From Neisseria subflava (lineage in GTDB: Bacteria; Pseudomonadota; Gammaproteobacteria; Burkholderiales; Neisseriaceae): a DNA stretch of 64,000 nucleotides. This document shows positions 35,404-45,537 of the stretch, piece by piece. The stretch is from assembly GCF_024205705.1 (NCBI RefSeq), contig NZ_CP073115.1:868001-932000 (forward strand). The letters are read 5' to 3'. The translations under genes and the position numbers were made by a program. The first letter of the stretch is position 1; each line of letters opens with the position of its first letter. The notes below the pieces were generated by a model, which saw only the letters and a list, made by a program, of their open reading frames with translations, was not told the origin of the DNA and did not search any database.

Positions 35404-35464
35404 ATGATTAAATGGTTGGTTCTGTTGTAGATTTCATATTGTCGCTTAATGCGAAATCAGTACA

Positions 35465-36688
35465 TCAATTTGGCTGAGGAAGGGCTGCCGGATGTTCTTC
35501 TTCGGCCACGCTTTCCAAAACTAGATTGCGTTGTTCTTGCGCTTTTTGTGGCTGGTCGGTTTCATCAAACACGCGCGCTAGAACCAAATGTGCGGATACG
35601 CTGGGTTGCAGGGCGATGCTGGCTTCGAGGTAGCCTTGAGCTTTGCCCCAAAGTTTGCGGCCGTAAGCCAGTTGGCCAAGATACATCAACAGTAGCGCAT
35701 TGTCCGGTTGCTCCTGCAGCCAAGAGTCTGCCAAGTCGATGGCTTTTTGTTGCTCGCGCTCGCTTAGGAAGCGCACGGATTCGACAAATGCCTCCAAAAG
35801 CTCGGGCTGGCGGTTTTGCGGATAATGGGTTTTTACCCATTTGACCGCTTCGGCATATAAGCCCAAACGCTCGTATTTTTCGGCAATCGCGACGCACAAT
35901 TCGCCAGACTTCACACTTTCGGGAATCTGTTTCAAACAGGCTTTCAGACGGCCTGCATCGGTTACTTCGCTTAAGAGGCGGCGATATGCCCAGTTTTGAT
36001 ACTGTTCGGCTTCGTAATCGTTGATGGCGCCGGCTTTGACCAGTTTTTCTGCTTTTGCCAAGACATCTGAAGCATCGCCATGATCAAAGGCATAACGCAA
36101 CTGCAGGCGGACCAGGCGGCTCAAGTTGCTATTGATTTTTGCTGCGGCTTCAAGGTTTTGTGCGGCAGTCGGATAATCGCGGCGGCTCAGTGCAGATTCG
36201 GCCAGCAAAAGATGACGGGAAAGCTGTTGTTTTTGTGGCAGGTATTCGATTTCGTGCAGGTAGCGGTCGCGTAATTCGAAGTTTTCCATTTGGTCGGCCG
36301 CGTGCGCGCCCAACATCAAAGCCAGGGTACGGTTGTCGCCTGCTTCTTTGTTTTGCAAGACTTTGGCGGCTTCTTGTTCGGCTTTTTCAAAGCGACCTTC
36401 AAAATATGCCAGACCTGCGCTGTTCAAAGAGGCGGAAGCCTGACGGCCTTTGCGGGCGATGCCGAAGCGTTGCATACGCGCCGGAATGTTCAAGAGGCCG
36501 AACACGAATTTAATCAGGAAATACAAGACGAATACGCTCAACAGCAGGCCTAAAACAAAGGCATGCAGATTGATACGCAGCATGGTTTGTTCAACCACGA
36601 CGTACACGTTGCCGGTATAAATGCCGGAAGCCAACGCTAAACCGACGGCGGCAGCAAACAGAATGACAATCCAAACGACGGTTTTCAT
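35465..36688 (-). CDS. hemY: HemY-family tetratricopeptide membrane protein
   Basis: 407 residues. Two N-terminal membrane helices (VVWIVILFAAAVGLALASGIY and LHAFVLGLLLSVFVLYFLIKF) and then about ten TPR-like helical pairs in the periplasm. Found next to hemD and hemX in proteobacteria; linked to late heme synthesis, but its biochemical role is unsettled. Its ATG overlaps the hemX stop by four bases (ATGA), showing a common operon. The C-terminal tail is Gln/Glu rich. Confidence 0.9.
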   Translation of the reverse strand: MKTVVWIVILFAAAVGLALASGIYTGNVYVVVEQTMLRINLHAFVLGLLLSVFVLYFLIKFVFGLLNIPARMQRFGIARKGRQASASLNSAGLAYFEGRFEKAEQEAAKVLQNKEAGDNRTLALMLGAHAADQMENFELRDRYLHEIEYLPQKQQLSRHLLLAESALSRRDYPTAAQNLEAAAKINSNLSRLVRLQLRYAFDHGDASDVLAKAEKLVKAGAINDYEAEQYQNWAYRRLLSEVTDAGRLKACLKQIPESVKSGELCVAIAEKYERLGLYAEAVKWVKTHYPQNRQPELLEAFVESVRFLSEREQQKAIDLADSWLQEQPDNALLLMYLGQLAYGRKLWGKAQGYLEASIALQPSVSAHLVLARVFDETDQPQKAQEQRNLVLESVAEEEHPAALPQPN

Positions 36689-38807
36689 GCTTGCTCTCCT
36701 TTAATTTTGGCAGCAGGCTTGGTTTGGTTTTGTGGTTTGGCAGCTTCGGCGGCCGGTTCTTTTTTGTTTTCAGACGGCAAAGCAGGTGCTTCCAAAGACT
36801 GAGGAGCGGAAGCGGCAGCCGGTGCTGCAGTCGTGGCTTGATCGGTAGCTTCAGCCGGAGCGGAAGCGGTTTGCTCGGCAGCTTGGGTTTGTGCAGCTTC
36901 CTCGGTTGTCATTTGTGTACGCGAACCTTCTTGATAAGCGCGAACGGCGCTCAAGCTGGCTTTCAGGCTGTCGTCTGAAATCATGCGGACATCAAGGGCT
37001 TTGAGTTCGGCCAACTCTTTCAGCCATGACTGGGTAGCAGGGGATTTGCTGTCGAAGTATTGCTTCACGGTTGCTTCAACGTTGTTCAAATCGCTTTGAT
37101 ACACTTCGCCGTTGTGTTGCAACAGGGCAATGCGCGCATCCAAAAGGCGCAGGCGCAGGTTTTCACGGATGAAGTAGGTTTGATCGGGCGAAATCAACAT
37201 GGCGTCGTTGCTGTCCAGATGACGGACTTCAACCAAGCCTTTGAGGGCATTGAGGGATTTTTCCCATGTGTTTTCCCACCAAGTTCCTGAATTAGTGGCT
37301 TCGACAGGCGCAGCACCTGGTTTCAATACGCCGTCCAAAACCAAAGGCAGGCCTGAAATACCGGTTTCCAAACGGTCGATACGCAAGGCTGTAGCGGAAA
37401 TATCGACATAAGGACGGTTTTTCAGTGCGGCCAAATCATTGCTGATGGCTTGTTTGACGGGGATAAGTTCAGGCTGTTCAAAACGGCTTAAGCGACTGTC
37501 GATGTGTTCCAATACGCTGACCGCGCCTTGTAGGTTGCCTGACAGCATCAATTGTTGCGAAGCAGTGTTCAGCATGGATTCGGCTTCGTCAACCAGCCAG
37601 TTGATACGGCCTTTGAGTAACTCTTGATAAGCTTTCTGCGTTTGCAGGATTTGATCACTATTGTTTTTTTGACCGTTGTTCAGGCGGTCTAACTCGGCCT
37701 GAATAGCGGTTTGGCGGTTGAGGTTGTCTTTTAAAAGGCTGGCGTTTTCAGATTCGCCCAACGCGGCTTTGTCGATTTTTGGTTGAATTCGAGCTCTTGG
37801 TTTTTTAAAACATTTTGACCCTGTACAAACAAGAATCCGCTCGCGCCTAGGCCAAGTAGTGCCAAGACGGTTGCACCTGCGGCCAAGGCTTTGCCGCCAG
37901 ATTGTTTGATGATAACAGGGGCGTTGTTTTGTGGGAGATTGTTGGACTCGGGCATACTCGCCTCCACTTGCTGAGGTTGGGTAGGTTTGATTTGTTCAGA
38001 CGGCCTGGTGTTTTCAGAACGTTCAGGCGCCGGAGCTGCCGTATTGGCAACTTGTTGGGTATCTTTATTGTCTTCGACTGGGTTCACTGCTTGGCTCCTT
38101 TGTGGCATGGATGAAAGTGCAGCGGATAAAGAAGTGACGGCTTCTACATGTTTGGCGCCGACGATGCGAAGCGCATCGGCAATGCGTGGATGATGGGTAA
38201 AGTATAGCAAGGATTCGAAGAATCGGGAAAATTGCGGCGGAATCTGATGGAAAAATTCGCGCGCGAGTTCGCCGGATGTGACGTAGGCGGCGGCGATGTC
38301 TTCGGTTTTAAAGTTCTGCCAATCGATGGCGTGTGGCCGTCTGAAATAGATTTCGGCGATGTCGATTTGGAAACCTAGTTCGGTCAGTTTGTCTGCTAGA
38401 AAATCACGGCCGCCATGACCTCGAATGATTAAAACTCGGGCATTGGGTGGCAGGTTTTTCCAAATAGGCATTCTCAAGACGGCTTCGCTGTCGTTGCCAT
38501 CTTCAGGAGAGAATACGGGATAGGGGGAGAATTGCGCCAAAGTATGTTGGCTGGTTTGGCCGACGGTAATGTGTACTTTAGGGCCGTCTGAAAAGGTCAG
38601 ATACGGTACTGCAGTTTCAATAGTGGTCGGGCTGACCCAAAACACCACATCGGCTTGCTTGAATTGTTCGGGAAGTTTGTTTAGTGCCGAACGGTCTGCC
38701 TCTATTTCAATCGGACTCAATACCTGAGCCTGCCAACCGGCTGCATGGCAGGTTTGGATATCTTGCTGTGGACGGTTGGACGGACGGATGATGAGTAGAG
38801 TAGGCAT
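36685..38807 (-). pseudogene. hemDX: fused uroporphyrinogen-III synthase / HemX membrane protein, one frameshift
   Basis: The first ~230 residues are HemD (LIIRPSNRPQQDIQTCHAAGW at the N-terminus and AAYVTSGELAREFF near 177), which closes the tetrapyrrole ring. A proline/glutamine-rich linker, one membrane helix (ALAAGATVLALLGLGASGFLFV) and the HemX periplasmic coiled-coil domain follow. The frame is lost at the T-run 37776-37780 (one A missing on the coding strand). Restoring it reads ...FNQKIDKAALGESENASLL and joins the two frames into one protein of about 707 residues. A HemD-HemX fusion is known in Neisseria. Followed directly by hemY. Confidence 0.87.
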
Positions 38808-38832
38808 AATGTAGGATAAATTATTAAGGTTT

Positions 38833-38864
38833 AGGCCGTCTGAAAGAAGGGTTTCAGACGGCCT
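38833..38864. terminator. inverted DUS hairpin between fpr and hemDX
   Basis: AGGCCGTCTGAA and TTCAGACGGCCT with an eight-base loop, close to the fpr stop. Confidence 0.75.
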
Positions 38865-38878
38865 GTTGCTGACGTACG

Positions 38879-39655
38879 TTATTGATCGACGAATGCGCGC
38901 TCAATCAGGTAGTCACCGCGAACGCCGGTTTTCGGAGAAACGGTCAGGCCGAATTCGTCCAAGACGTTGCAGGTATCTTTCAACATGGCAGGGCTGCCGC
39001 ACAGCATGGCGCGGTCGTCTTGCGGATTGATTTTAGGCAGGCCGATGTCTTCGAAGAGTTTGCCGCTGCGCATCAAATCGGTCAGACGGCCTTGGTGTAC
39101 ATATTCTTCGCGTGAAACGATTGGGTAGTAAATCAGTTTTTCTTTAACCAAGTCGCCCAAGTATTCGTGTTCGGGTAATTCTTTGGTGAAGCGGTCGTAG
39201 TATGCCAAGTCTTTTTTGTAGCGTACGCCGTGAACCAAGATGATTTTTTCGAATTGCTCGTAAACATCAGGGTCTTTGGTAATGCTCAAGAAAGGGGCGA
39301 TACCGGTACCGGTGCTCAAGAGGTAGAGGTGTTTGCCCGGATTCAGGTCGCCGGCAACCAATGTACCGGTCGGTTTTTTACTGATAAGGACATCGTCGCC
39401 GACTTTAAGGTGTTGCAGGCGGCTGGTCAATGGGCCGTCTTGTACTTTAATGCTGAAAAATTCCAGATGCTCTTCCCAGTTGGCGGAAGCCACGCTGTAT
39501 GCGCGCATCAGTGGTTTGCCGTCTACCATCAGGCCGACCATGACGAACTGGCCGTTTTCAAAGCGCAAAGATTCGTCACGGGTGCAGGTGAAAGTGAAGT
39601 AAGCGTCGGTCCAGTGGTGTACGGACAAGACTTTCTGGGTGTTGAATGCTGCCAT
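38879..39655 (-). CDS. fpr: ferredoxin--NADP+ reductase
   Basis: 258 residues. FAD domain with MRAYSVASA (about 50-58, RxYS motif) and NADP domain with LLSTGTGIAPFLSI (about 108-121); the C-terminal ERAFVDQ ends in the short tail seen in the bacterial FPR subgroup. It passes electrons between NADPH and ferredoxin or flavodoxin. GGAAATATCA precedes the ATG. Confidence 0.94.
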   Translation of the reverse strand: MAAFNTQKVLSVHHWTDAYFTFTCTRDESLRFENGQFVMVGLMVDGKPLMRAYSVASANWEEHLEFFSIKVQDGPLTSRLQHLKVGDDVLISKKPTGTLVAGDLNPGKHLYLLSTGTGIAPFLSITKDPDVYEQFEKIILVHGVRYKKDLAYYDRFTKELPEHEYLGDLVKEKLIYYPIVSREEYVHQGRLTDLMRSGKLFEDIGLPKINPQDDRAMLCGSPAMLKDTCNVLDEFGLTVSPKTGVRGDYLIERAFVDQ

Positions 39656-39740
39656 TGATATTTCCTGTCGGATAAGGCCGTCTGAAAAGGATAGGTCGGG
39701 GCGGCCAAGGTTAATAAAAAGAATGGAATATGGTGTTCAG

Positions 39741-41507
39741 CTACTTGCTTGCCGGTTTGGCTGATTTTTCGCTGAGGCTGTGCAGGTCGGAATAGCGTCC
39801 GCCTGCGTTGATCAATTCATGATGAGTACCTTGTTCGACTACATTGCCTTCGTGCATGACAACAATATTGTCGGCTTTTTCGATGGTCGAAAGTCGGTGG
39901 GCAATCACCAATGTGGTACGGTTTTGCATCAGGTTTTCCAATGCGGTTTGTACCAAACGTTCGGATTCATTATCCAGTGCACTGGTGGCTTCGTCCAAAA
40001 TCAAAATCGGCGCATTTTTCAAAAGCGCACGCGCAATGGCGAGGCGTTGACGTTGGCCGCCGGACAGTTTTAAACCGTTTTCGCCAACTTCAGTGTGCAG
40101 GCCTTGTGGCATTTTTTGGATAAATTCCCAAGCATTCGCGGCTTTTGCAGCATTGATAATTTCTTCTTCATTGAATTTGTCAGCTTGAGCATAGGCAATG
40201 TTTTCAGCAATCGTACCATTAAACAGGACAACGTTTTGGCTGACGAATGCCATGCGGCTGCGCAGGCTTTCGAGTGTATATTCATTGATGTTGACGCCGC
40301 CAATCAAAACCTTGCCTTCATCCGGATTAAGGAAGCGCGGCAACATATTGGCCAAGGTGGTTTTACCGCAGCCTGATGCGCCGACCAATGCAGTCACTTT
40401 GCCTTGCGGTACAAGCAGGTTGATGTGGTTCAAGCTGTTGCGTTCGGCTTCAGGATAGCGGTGTACAACATTGCAAAATTCGATATCGCCAGGGTTTGGG
40501 CTGAGGGTTTGTTTGCCTTCGTTGCTTTCTTCGGGTTGGTCCAAAAAGGTGAAGACGCTTTCAGCCGCCGCCAAACCGCGTTGCAGGGACTGCATCACGC
40601 CGGTCATGCGTTTGATGGGGTCAAACATCATGATCATGCTGGACAAAAACGACATAAAATCGCCTGCACTGAAGCCGGAAAGTCCTGCTTGGCGGGCGGC
40701 TGCGTAAATAATCGCAGCCAGAGCAACCGAGGCCATTAATTGCGTAATGCCGGTACCGGCAGAGCTGGCGGAAACTTGTTTGAGCAGGTTGCGGCGCACA
40801 TCGTCGGCAATACGGTTGAAGCGGCGATTTTCATAATCTTGACCGCCGTAGATTTTTACAACGCGTTCACCATTAATGCTTTCGCCCAAGACCTGCATCA
40901 GCTGGCCAAGATAAATTTGGTTGTTGGCAGACAGTTTGCGCAGGCGTTTGCTGACTGTTTGGATACATACAGCAACAACCGGTAAGATGATAAAAGTAAT
41001 CAGGGTCAAACGCCAGTTTAGATAAGTCAGCAAACCCAACAGGCCGACTACGCTCACGCCGTCTTTGGCAATCACGGTAATGACGTTAAACCCTGCATCG
41101 GTAATTTGATTGACGTCGTTCAAGATACGAGACATCAAACGGCCGCCGGTATTGCTGCTGAAATACGAAGTCGGCAGGTGCATCATTTTGTTGAACATTT
41201 CACCGCGCAAGCGCTGCACCAAGTGGCTGGACAGATAAGTCGTGCAATATTCGTTAATGAAGTTGAACAGGCCGCGAATGAAAAACAGCGCCACAATTGC
41301 CAGCGGCAACCATGACATGCTTTTCATGTTTTTATCGACAAAACCTTCATTAATCAAAGGTTTGAGCAAGTAACCGAAAGCCGGCATCGTACCGGCGACA
41401 ATCAGCATGGCCACTACGGAGACGATAAACATCTTCCAATAGCTTTTTAAATATCCAAGCAAACGCTTGTACAGCTCCCAGTTGGATGTGGCTTGTGTTG
41501 TCTGCAT
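39741..41507 (-). CDS. msbA: lipid A export ATP-binding/permease protein MsbA
   Basis: 588-residue half-transporter: six membrane helices (about 20-310) then the ATPase with GASGCGKTTL (Walker A, about 378-387), LSGGQRQRLAIARALL (signature, about 482-497) and ILILDEATSALDNESE (Walker B). It flips lipid A-core across the inner membrane. The gene lies between fpr and thrC without close coupling. Start ATG at 41507. Confidence 0.94.
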   Translation of the reverse strand: MQTTQATSNWELYKRLLGYLKSYWKMFIVSVVAMLIVAGTMPAFGYLLKPLINEGFVDKNMKSMSWLPLAIVALFFIRGLFNFINEYCTTYLSSHLVQRLRGEMFNKMMHLPTSYFSSNTGGRLMSRILNDVNQITDAGFNVITVIAKDGVSVVGLLGLLTYLNWRLTLITFIILPVVAVCIQTVSKRLRKLSANNQIYLGQLMQVLGESINGERVVKIYGGQDYENRRFNRIADDVRRNLLKQVSASSAGTGITQLMASVALAAIIYAAARQAGLSGFSAGDFMSFLSSMIMMFDPIKRMTGVMQSLQRGLAAAESVFTFLDQPEESNEGKQTLSPNPGDIEFCNVVHRYPEAERNSLNHINLLVPQGKVTALVGASGCGKTTLANMLPRFLNPDEGKVLIGGVNINEYTLESLRSRMAFVSQNVVLFNGTIAENIAYAQADKFNEEEIINAAKAANAWEFIQKMPQGLHTEVGENGLKLSGGQRQRLAIARALLKNAPILILDEATSALDNESERLVQTALENLMQNRTTLVIAHRLSTIEKADNIVVMHEGNVVEQGTHHELINAGGRYSDLHSLSEKSAKPASK

Positions 41508-41683
41508 ATCAATCCAGATTTAGAGCAAACATGCAATTCTAAACGAAAATATCTGTCATTACAATGTTTGCAATTGAAAGTCAAAAGGAGTTGGTATTGT
41601 TTTAACGCCTTGATTTTATATGATAACGACTGTAATGCGGTTGGATTGGCAATAACGCTGCCTACTTCATAAACACTAGTCGC

Positions 41684-41710
41684 GGCCGTCCGAAAAAGTT
41701 TCAGACGGCC
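41684..41710. terminator. DUS hairpin after thrC
   Basis: GGCCGTCCGAAA (variant) and TTTCAGACGGCC pair around AAG, about 25 bases past the thrC stop. Confidence 0.65.
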
Positions 41711-41734
41711 TCTTCAGTCGTCAAAGACAGCCGG

Positions 41735-43144
41735 TTAAGCCAAAGCTTCCTTAATGATGTCTTTTACTGTCGTTGCGTTATTAGGGACAACACGGACACG
41801 TTGCGGCAGGTTTTCCAAGCCTTCCAATGCGGCCGGACGGGGGATGGCAACTTCGCCGACCGCTTCATGGATGGTGGCTTCAAATTTGGCAGCCAACGCG
41901 GTTTCGAGGCAGACAATGGTTTCGCCGGCTTCGCGTACTTCACGCGCTACTTTGATGCCATCAGCAGTATGCGGATCAATCAATTCACGGTCTTGTTCGT
42001 AAACCTGTTTGATGGTGGCAAGGCGGTTGGCATGGGTCGATTTGCCGGAAACAAAGCCATATTGTTGATGTACTTTGTTTAAGGCAAATTCCAAATTGAA
42101 ACCTTTGCCGGAGCCTACTTCAGCCCATAAGGTTTTGATTTCGTCTGCATCACGGTCCATCAAGTCAAACACAAAACGCTCGAAGTTGGAGGCTTTGGAA
42201 ATATCCATAGACGGGCTGGATGTGACGTGGGTGTGTTCGCTGTTGCGCGGGCGGTATGTGCCGGTTTTGAAAAATTCGTCCAATACGTCGTTTTCATTGG
42301 TGGCAACAATCAAGCGATGGATAGGCAGCCCCATTTGGCGGGCGATATGGCCGGCGCAGACATTGCCGAAGTTGCCGCTTGGTACGCAGAAGCTGACTTT
42401 TTCGTCATTGCTCGAAGTGGCGTTGAAATAACCGGCAAAGTAGTACACGACTTGGGCGACGATGCGGCCCCAGTTGATGGAGTTGACTGTGCCGATATGG
42501 TATTTGGCTTTGAATTCGGCATCGTTTTGTACGGCTTTAACGATGTCTTGGCAGTCGTCAAACATACCTTCAACGGCGATGTTGTGGATGTTGGCATCTT
42601 GCAAGCTGAACATTTGCGCGCGTTGGAATGCGCTCATTTTGCCTTCCGGAGACAGCATGAAGACATTGATGCCTTTTTTACCGCGCAGGGCATATTCGGC
42701 GGCAGAGCCGGTGTCACCACTGGTGGCGCCTAAGATATTGAGTTCTTTGCCTTCTTTGTTCAATACATATTCAAACGCATTGCCCAAGAATTGCATGGCC
42801 ATGTCTTTGAATGCCAAAGTCGGGCCGTTGGAGAGGGCTTGGATTTTGATGCTGTCTGAAAGTGTGCGCACCGGAGTGATGGCTTTGGTCCCGAATACTT
42901 CTTCGGTGTAGGTGCGGTTGATGATATCGCGTAAATCATCAGCAGGGATGTCGGTGGCAAACAGGCTCATGACTTCAAACGCCAGCTCTGGATAGCTGAG
43001 TGTGCGCCATTGGTCTAAAGTAGCACGGTCGATTTGAGGGTATTGCTCAGGCAGCATCAAACCGCCGTCAGGAGCCAAACCTATCAATAAAACTTCGCTG
43101 AATTGCTTGCGTGCGGTTGCACCGCGGGTGCTGATATATTTCAT
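41735..43144 (-). CDS. thrC: threonine synthase
   Basis: 469 residues, fold-type II PLP enzyme making threonine from O-phosphohomoserine. PLP lysine in TLAFKDMAMQFLGN (about 108-121); phosphate-binding ATSGDTGSAAEYAL (about 139-152); MKYISTRG is the typical N-terminus, which sets the start at 43144 rather than 43207. The last AG-dialect uptake sequence before the mucDUS patch lies just past its stop. Confidence 0.95.
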   Translation of the reverse strand: MKYISTRGATARKQFSEVLLIGLAPDGGLMLPEQYPQIDRATLDQWRTLSYPELAFEVMSLFATDIPADDLRDIINRTYTEEVFGTKAITPVRTLSDSIKIQALSNGPTLAFKDMAMQFLGNAFEYVLNKEGKELNILGATSGDTGSAAEYALRGKKGINVFMLSPEGKMSAFQRAQMFSLQDANIHNIAVEGMFDDCQDIVKAVQNDAEFKAKYHIGTVNSINWGRIVAQVVYYFAGYFNATSSNDEKVSFCVPSGNFGNVCAGHIARQMGLPIHRLIVATNENDVLDEFFKTGTYRPRNSEHTHVTSSPSMDISKASNFERFVFDLMDRDADEIKTLWAEVGSGKGFNLEFALNKVHQQYGFVSGKSTHANRLATIKQVYEQDRELIDPHTADGIKVAREVREAGETIVCLETALAAKFEATIHEAVGEVAIPRPAALEGLENLPQRVRVVPNNATTVKDIIKEALA

Positions 43145-43247
43145 GGTTTCTTCTCTATAAAAACAAAAATATTGCCGATCAAAACAGGAAACCCGCCTGC
43201 GAACCATCCCGCAAGCCGCCCTATCCCGACTTTAAGCCACTATAAAC

Positions 43248-43283
43248 TTTCAGACAACCCCGATACACAGAGGTCGTCTGAAA
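43248..43283. terminator. degenerate mucDUS hairpin after a lipoprotein gene
   Basis: TTTCAGACAACC and AGAGGTCGTCTGAAA flank a short loop; the right arm (43271-43282) is a perfect AGGTCGTCTGAA. Confidence 0.55.
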
Positions 43284-43287
43284 AACA

Positions 43288-43665
43288 TTATCTATACAAA
43301 CGCTTGAAACAAGCATTGACGGTTTTCACCGTTACCGACGCAATCGCCCGATCGCGCGAAGAAGGATTCAAAACATCCATTAACTCTTGTGCAGACACCT
43401 GATTCGGTGCTTCCTCGCTCGCGCAGCCGCAGATTTTGTCTTCCCACTCGCGCTGTTTGTCCGCACTCATCGTCAGCGCGACCAAACGCCACTCATTGCG
43501 CTTGTTCAACTCCGAACGGCATTGATGATCGACCGCCATTTTCACCACGCTGCCGCCAATCCCCGTACCGCCGCCCAACCCGCCGAACGCCGAGTCAGAA
43601 TCATAAGCGCAACCGCCCAATAACGCCGCCACAGAAGCAACGGCAACCATCTTTTTCATATTCAT
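43288..43665 (-). CDS. hypothetical lipoprotein
   Basis: 125 residues with signal peptide ending LLGGC (about residue 18-19), a Gly-rich linker (SAFGGLGGGTGIGGSVV), then a helical domain with conserved-looking Cys pairs (HQCRSEL; DKICGCAS; NACFKRL). No known family. The start is chosen at 43665 because GCAAGGG lies six bases upstream; in-frame ATGs exist at 43671 and 43659. Both flanking uptake sequences are of the mucDUS form. Confidence 0.72.
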   Translation of the reverse strand: MNMKKMVAVASVAALLGGCAYDSDSAFGGLGGGTGIGGSVVKMAVDHQCRSELNKRNEWRLVALTMSADKQREWEDKICGCASEEAPNQVSAQELMDVLNPSSRDRAIASVTVKTVNACFKRLYR

Positions 43666-43682
43666 AGCCATCCCTTGCCGCA

Positions 43683-43694
43683 AGGTCGTCTGAA
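43683..43694 (+). repeat. mucDUS-dialect uptake sequence
   Basis: Perfect AGGTCGTCTGAA upstream of the lipoprotein gene, in a region without AG-DUS. Confidence 0.75.
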
Positions 43695-43769
43695 ACGCCC
43701 CGCAAAGTCTTTAAACAAACGCGTATTATACCGTAAGCGGTGTGAGATGGGGGATTGTGGAAAGTCGGG

Positions 43770-43775
43770 TATAAT
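43770..43775 (+). promoter_or_regulatory. -10 box of the 501-residue membrane-protein gene
   Basis: TATAAT 32 bases before the ATG at 43807; no good -35 recognised. Confidence 0.4.
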
Positions 43776-43806
43776 CCGTTTTTTTGGGAAAATAGAGGAT
43801 TGATCA

Positions 43807-45312
43807 ATGGCTAACTCAAACGAAAACACGCAAAACCCTAAAGAGAATCAAGAGAAAATAGCTGACGAAGGCATTCAAGAGCATTCAGAGCATACCGCTG
43901 AAAATAAACAGCCTGAATCAAAAGACAATGAGAATAAAGATGAATCGACATGCTTATGTAAATTATTTACAAAGATTACAGAATGGATATGCGCAAGAAA
44001 AAATAAAAACTCAAAAAAGGCGGAAGAAAATGCCGCAAAAAACGATGATGCTGCAAAACAGGAAGAAATGAAACAAGCTGATACATTTGAGCAACCAAAA
44101 GAGCAAATAAAACTGTCTGATTATTTGGAAATCATCAGCAAATTATTAGGTATTTTTTCAGTATATGGAATATTTATTGGTGGAATTACTATATATTCTT
44201 ATCTTCTTAATATAGGTCAGTTAAGTATTTTCCCTGATGTAATAGCGAGTGCAGCAAATTTATTAACAATATCTATTTCTTTTGGAATAATTTTCCTTAT
44301 AATTTATGCATTACTTTACTTTATATTTTGTTTAGCAAATCCAGAAGGTATTAAAAATGATATTCCATCATATAAACTAGGAGGATGGTCTATTATCATT
44401 GTACTTTTTGCAATAATATATTTAATTTTAATATTCTTGAATATAATATCTTTTTCATTTTCGAACTTCGTAGTCTTTTTGGTTAGTGCGCTTTTATTCA
44501 TTTATATAGCTTATTTATTTAGTAAAGGAGTTAAAAAAATTTTTTTTATCGCTTATATCCCTATTAACGCATTAATCATTCTCTTCCTTATGTTTTATAG
44601 CGAAAAAGCAAAAGTTTTATACCCTATACATTATGTTGAGTTTCGCTCAAATTCCTCATGGTATTTACTACACAATAATTTCCAACAAAACAACGGCTCT
44701 CAAGAAACCAACGGCATTGATAAAAATGACTTGCTTAAATTAAAACAAAAATTCAAATGTTCTGCGCTTTCGGAAACAGAAAAAAAAGAAAAAGACATTG
44801 ACTGTTCCCCGCACTTTGAACAACGTAATAACGCCCTATTCGGCTACATGGCATGGAATTTGGGCGATACTAAAGTTTTCTGTCCGCCAACTGTTGACAA
44901 TATCCTAACTGTTGATGACACCAAAAAAGAAGAAGAACAACAAAAAGAAAGAAATAGAAAAAAAGAACAATTACGTAAAGAATGTATCGTCATCAGCGGA
45001 AAAGCCTTGCAAATCATGCCGGAAAGCTATATCAGTACCAATACTGATGGCATTGACGACGGGAATCCTGACAATACCGGTCATGACGATCCTGCAATTG
45101 ATATTAATACTGACGTTAGATTCAAAAATGACCTTAACGCCCAATCCAATGCCGGCTTGAATAATTTCAATGTCCAACCTATCCTGCCGATACAATCCAA
45201 TGCAAAAAATATGTCAATCCAGATTCATTACGGCAGTTGTAATCATGATTCGCCAAAAAACAAGGATGGTCATCCTGATATAGGATACACGGACAAAAAA
45301 ATCTGCCAGTAA
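43807..45312 (+). CDS. AT-rich hypothetical membrane protein
   Basis: 501 residues. A highly charged, Lys/Glu/Asn-rich N-terminus (1-105) contains a Cys cluster (STCLCKLFTKITEWIC). Five to six membrane helices follow (about 112-135, 145-180, 193-220, 222-240 and 244-262). The ~230-residue C-terminal soluble domain has several Cys (FKCSALS, DIDCSPHF, VFCPPT, KECIV, GSCNHD, KKICQ) and an Asp/Asn-rich region. Coding sequence is much more AT-rich than the neighbours, which with the foreign uptake dialect suggests recent transfer. No family recognised. GAGGATTGATC lies before the ATG. Confidence 0.8.
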   Translation: MANSNENTQNPKENQEKIADEGIQEHSEHTAENKQPESKDNENKDESTCLCKLFTKITEWICARKNKNSKKAEENAAKNDDAAKQEEMKQADTFEQPKEQIKLSDYLEIISKLLGIFSVYGIFIGGITIYSYLLNIGQLSIFPDVIASAANLLTISISFGIIFLIIYALLYFIFCLANPEGIKNDIPSYKLGGWSIIIVLFAIIYLILIFLNIISFSFSNFVVFLVSALLFIYIAYLFSKGVKKIFFIAYIPINALIILFLMFYSEKAKVLYPIHYVEFRSNSSWYLLHNNFQQNNGSQETNGIDKNDLLKLKQKFKCSALSETEKKEKDIDCSPHFEQRNNALFGYMAWNLGDTKVFCPPTVDNILTVDDTKKEEEQQKERNRKKEQLRKECIVISGKALQIMPESYISTNTDGIDDGNPDNTGHDDPAIDINTDVRFKNDLNAQSNAGLNNFNVQPILPIQSNAKNMSIQIHYGSCNHDSPKNKDGHPDIGYTDKKICQ

Positions 45313-45330
45313 GTTATGGCAAACCATGCC

Positions 45331-45434
45331 GTCATTCCCGCGCAGGCGGGAATCCATCTTTAACAATAAGTAAAGCCATAAAAATCAATTAACTGAAATT
45401 CACAAGCGGATTCCCGCCTGCGCGGGAATGACGG
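45331..45434. repeat. neisserial intergenic mosaic element with two inverted dRS3 repeats
   Basis: dRS3 units ATTCCC-N8-GGGAAT are at 45334-45353 and 45410-45429, in inverse order, flanking 56 bases of AT-rich spacer. This is the NIME layout. It lies between the AT-rich membrane-protein gene and rarA. Confidence 0.8.
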
Positions 45435-45480
45435 TTGTGATGTATCCTGTCTTTATTGTTCCCTTTGCCATCCGTCCGTT

Positions 45481-45514
45481 TTCAGACGACCTGCTATAAT
45501 CCACGTCGTCTGAA
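45481..45514. repeat. paired mucDUS-dialect uptake sequences before rarA
   Basis: TTCAGACGACCT (45481-45492) and the one-base variant ACGTCGTCTGAA (45503-45514) form a weak inverted pair with TGCTATAAT between, which may double as the rarA -10 region. Confidence 0.6.
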
Positions 45515-45537
45515 ACCCCTCTTTCACGGAAACTGCC

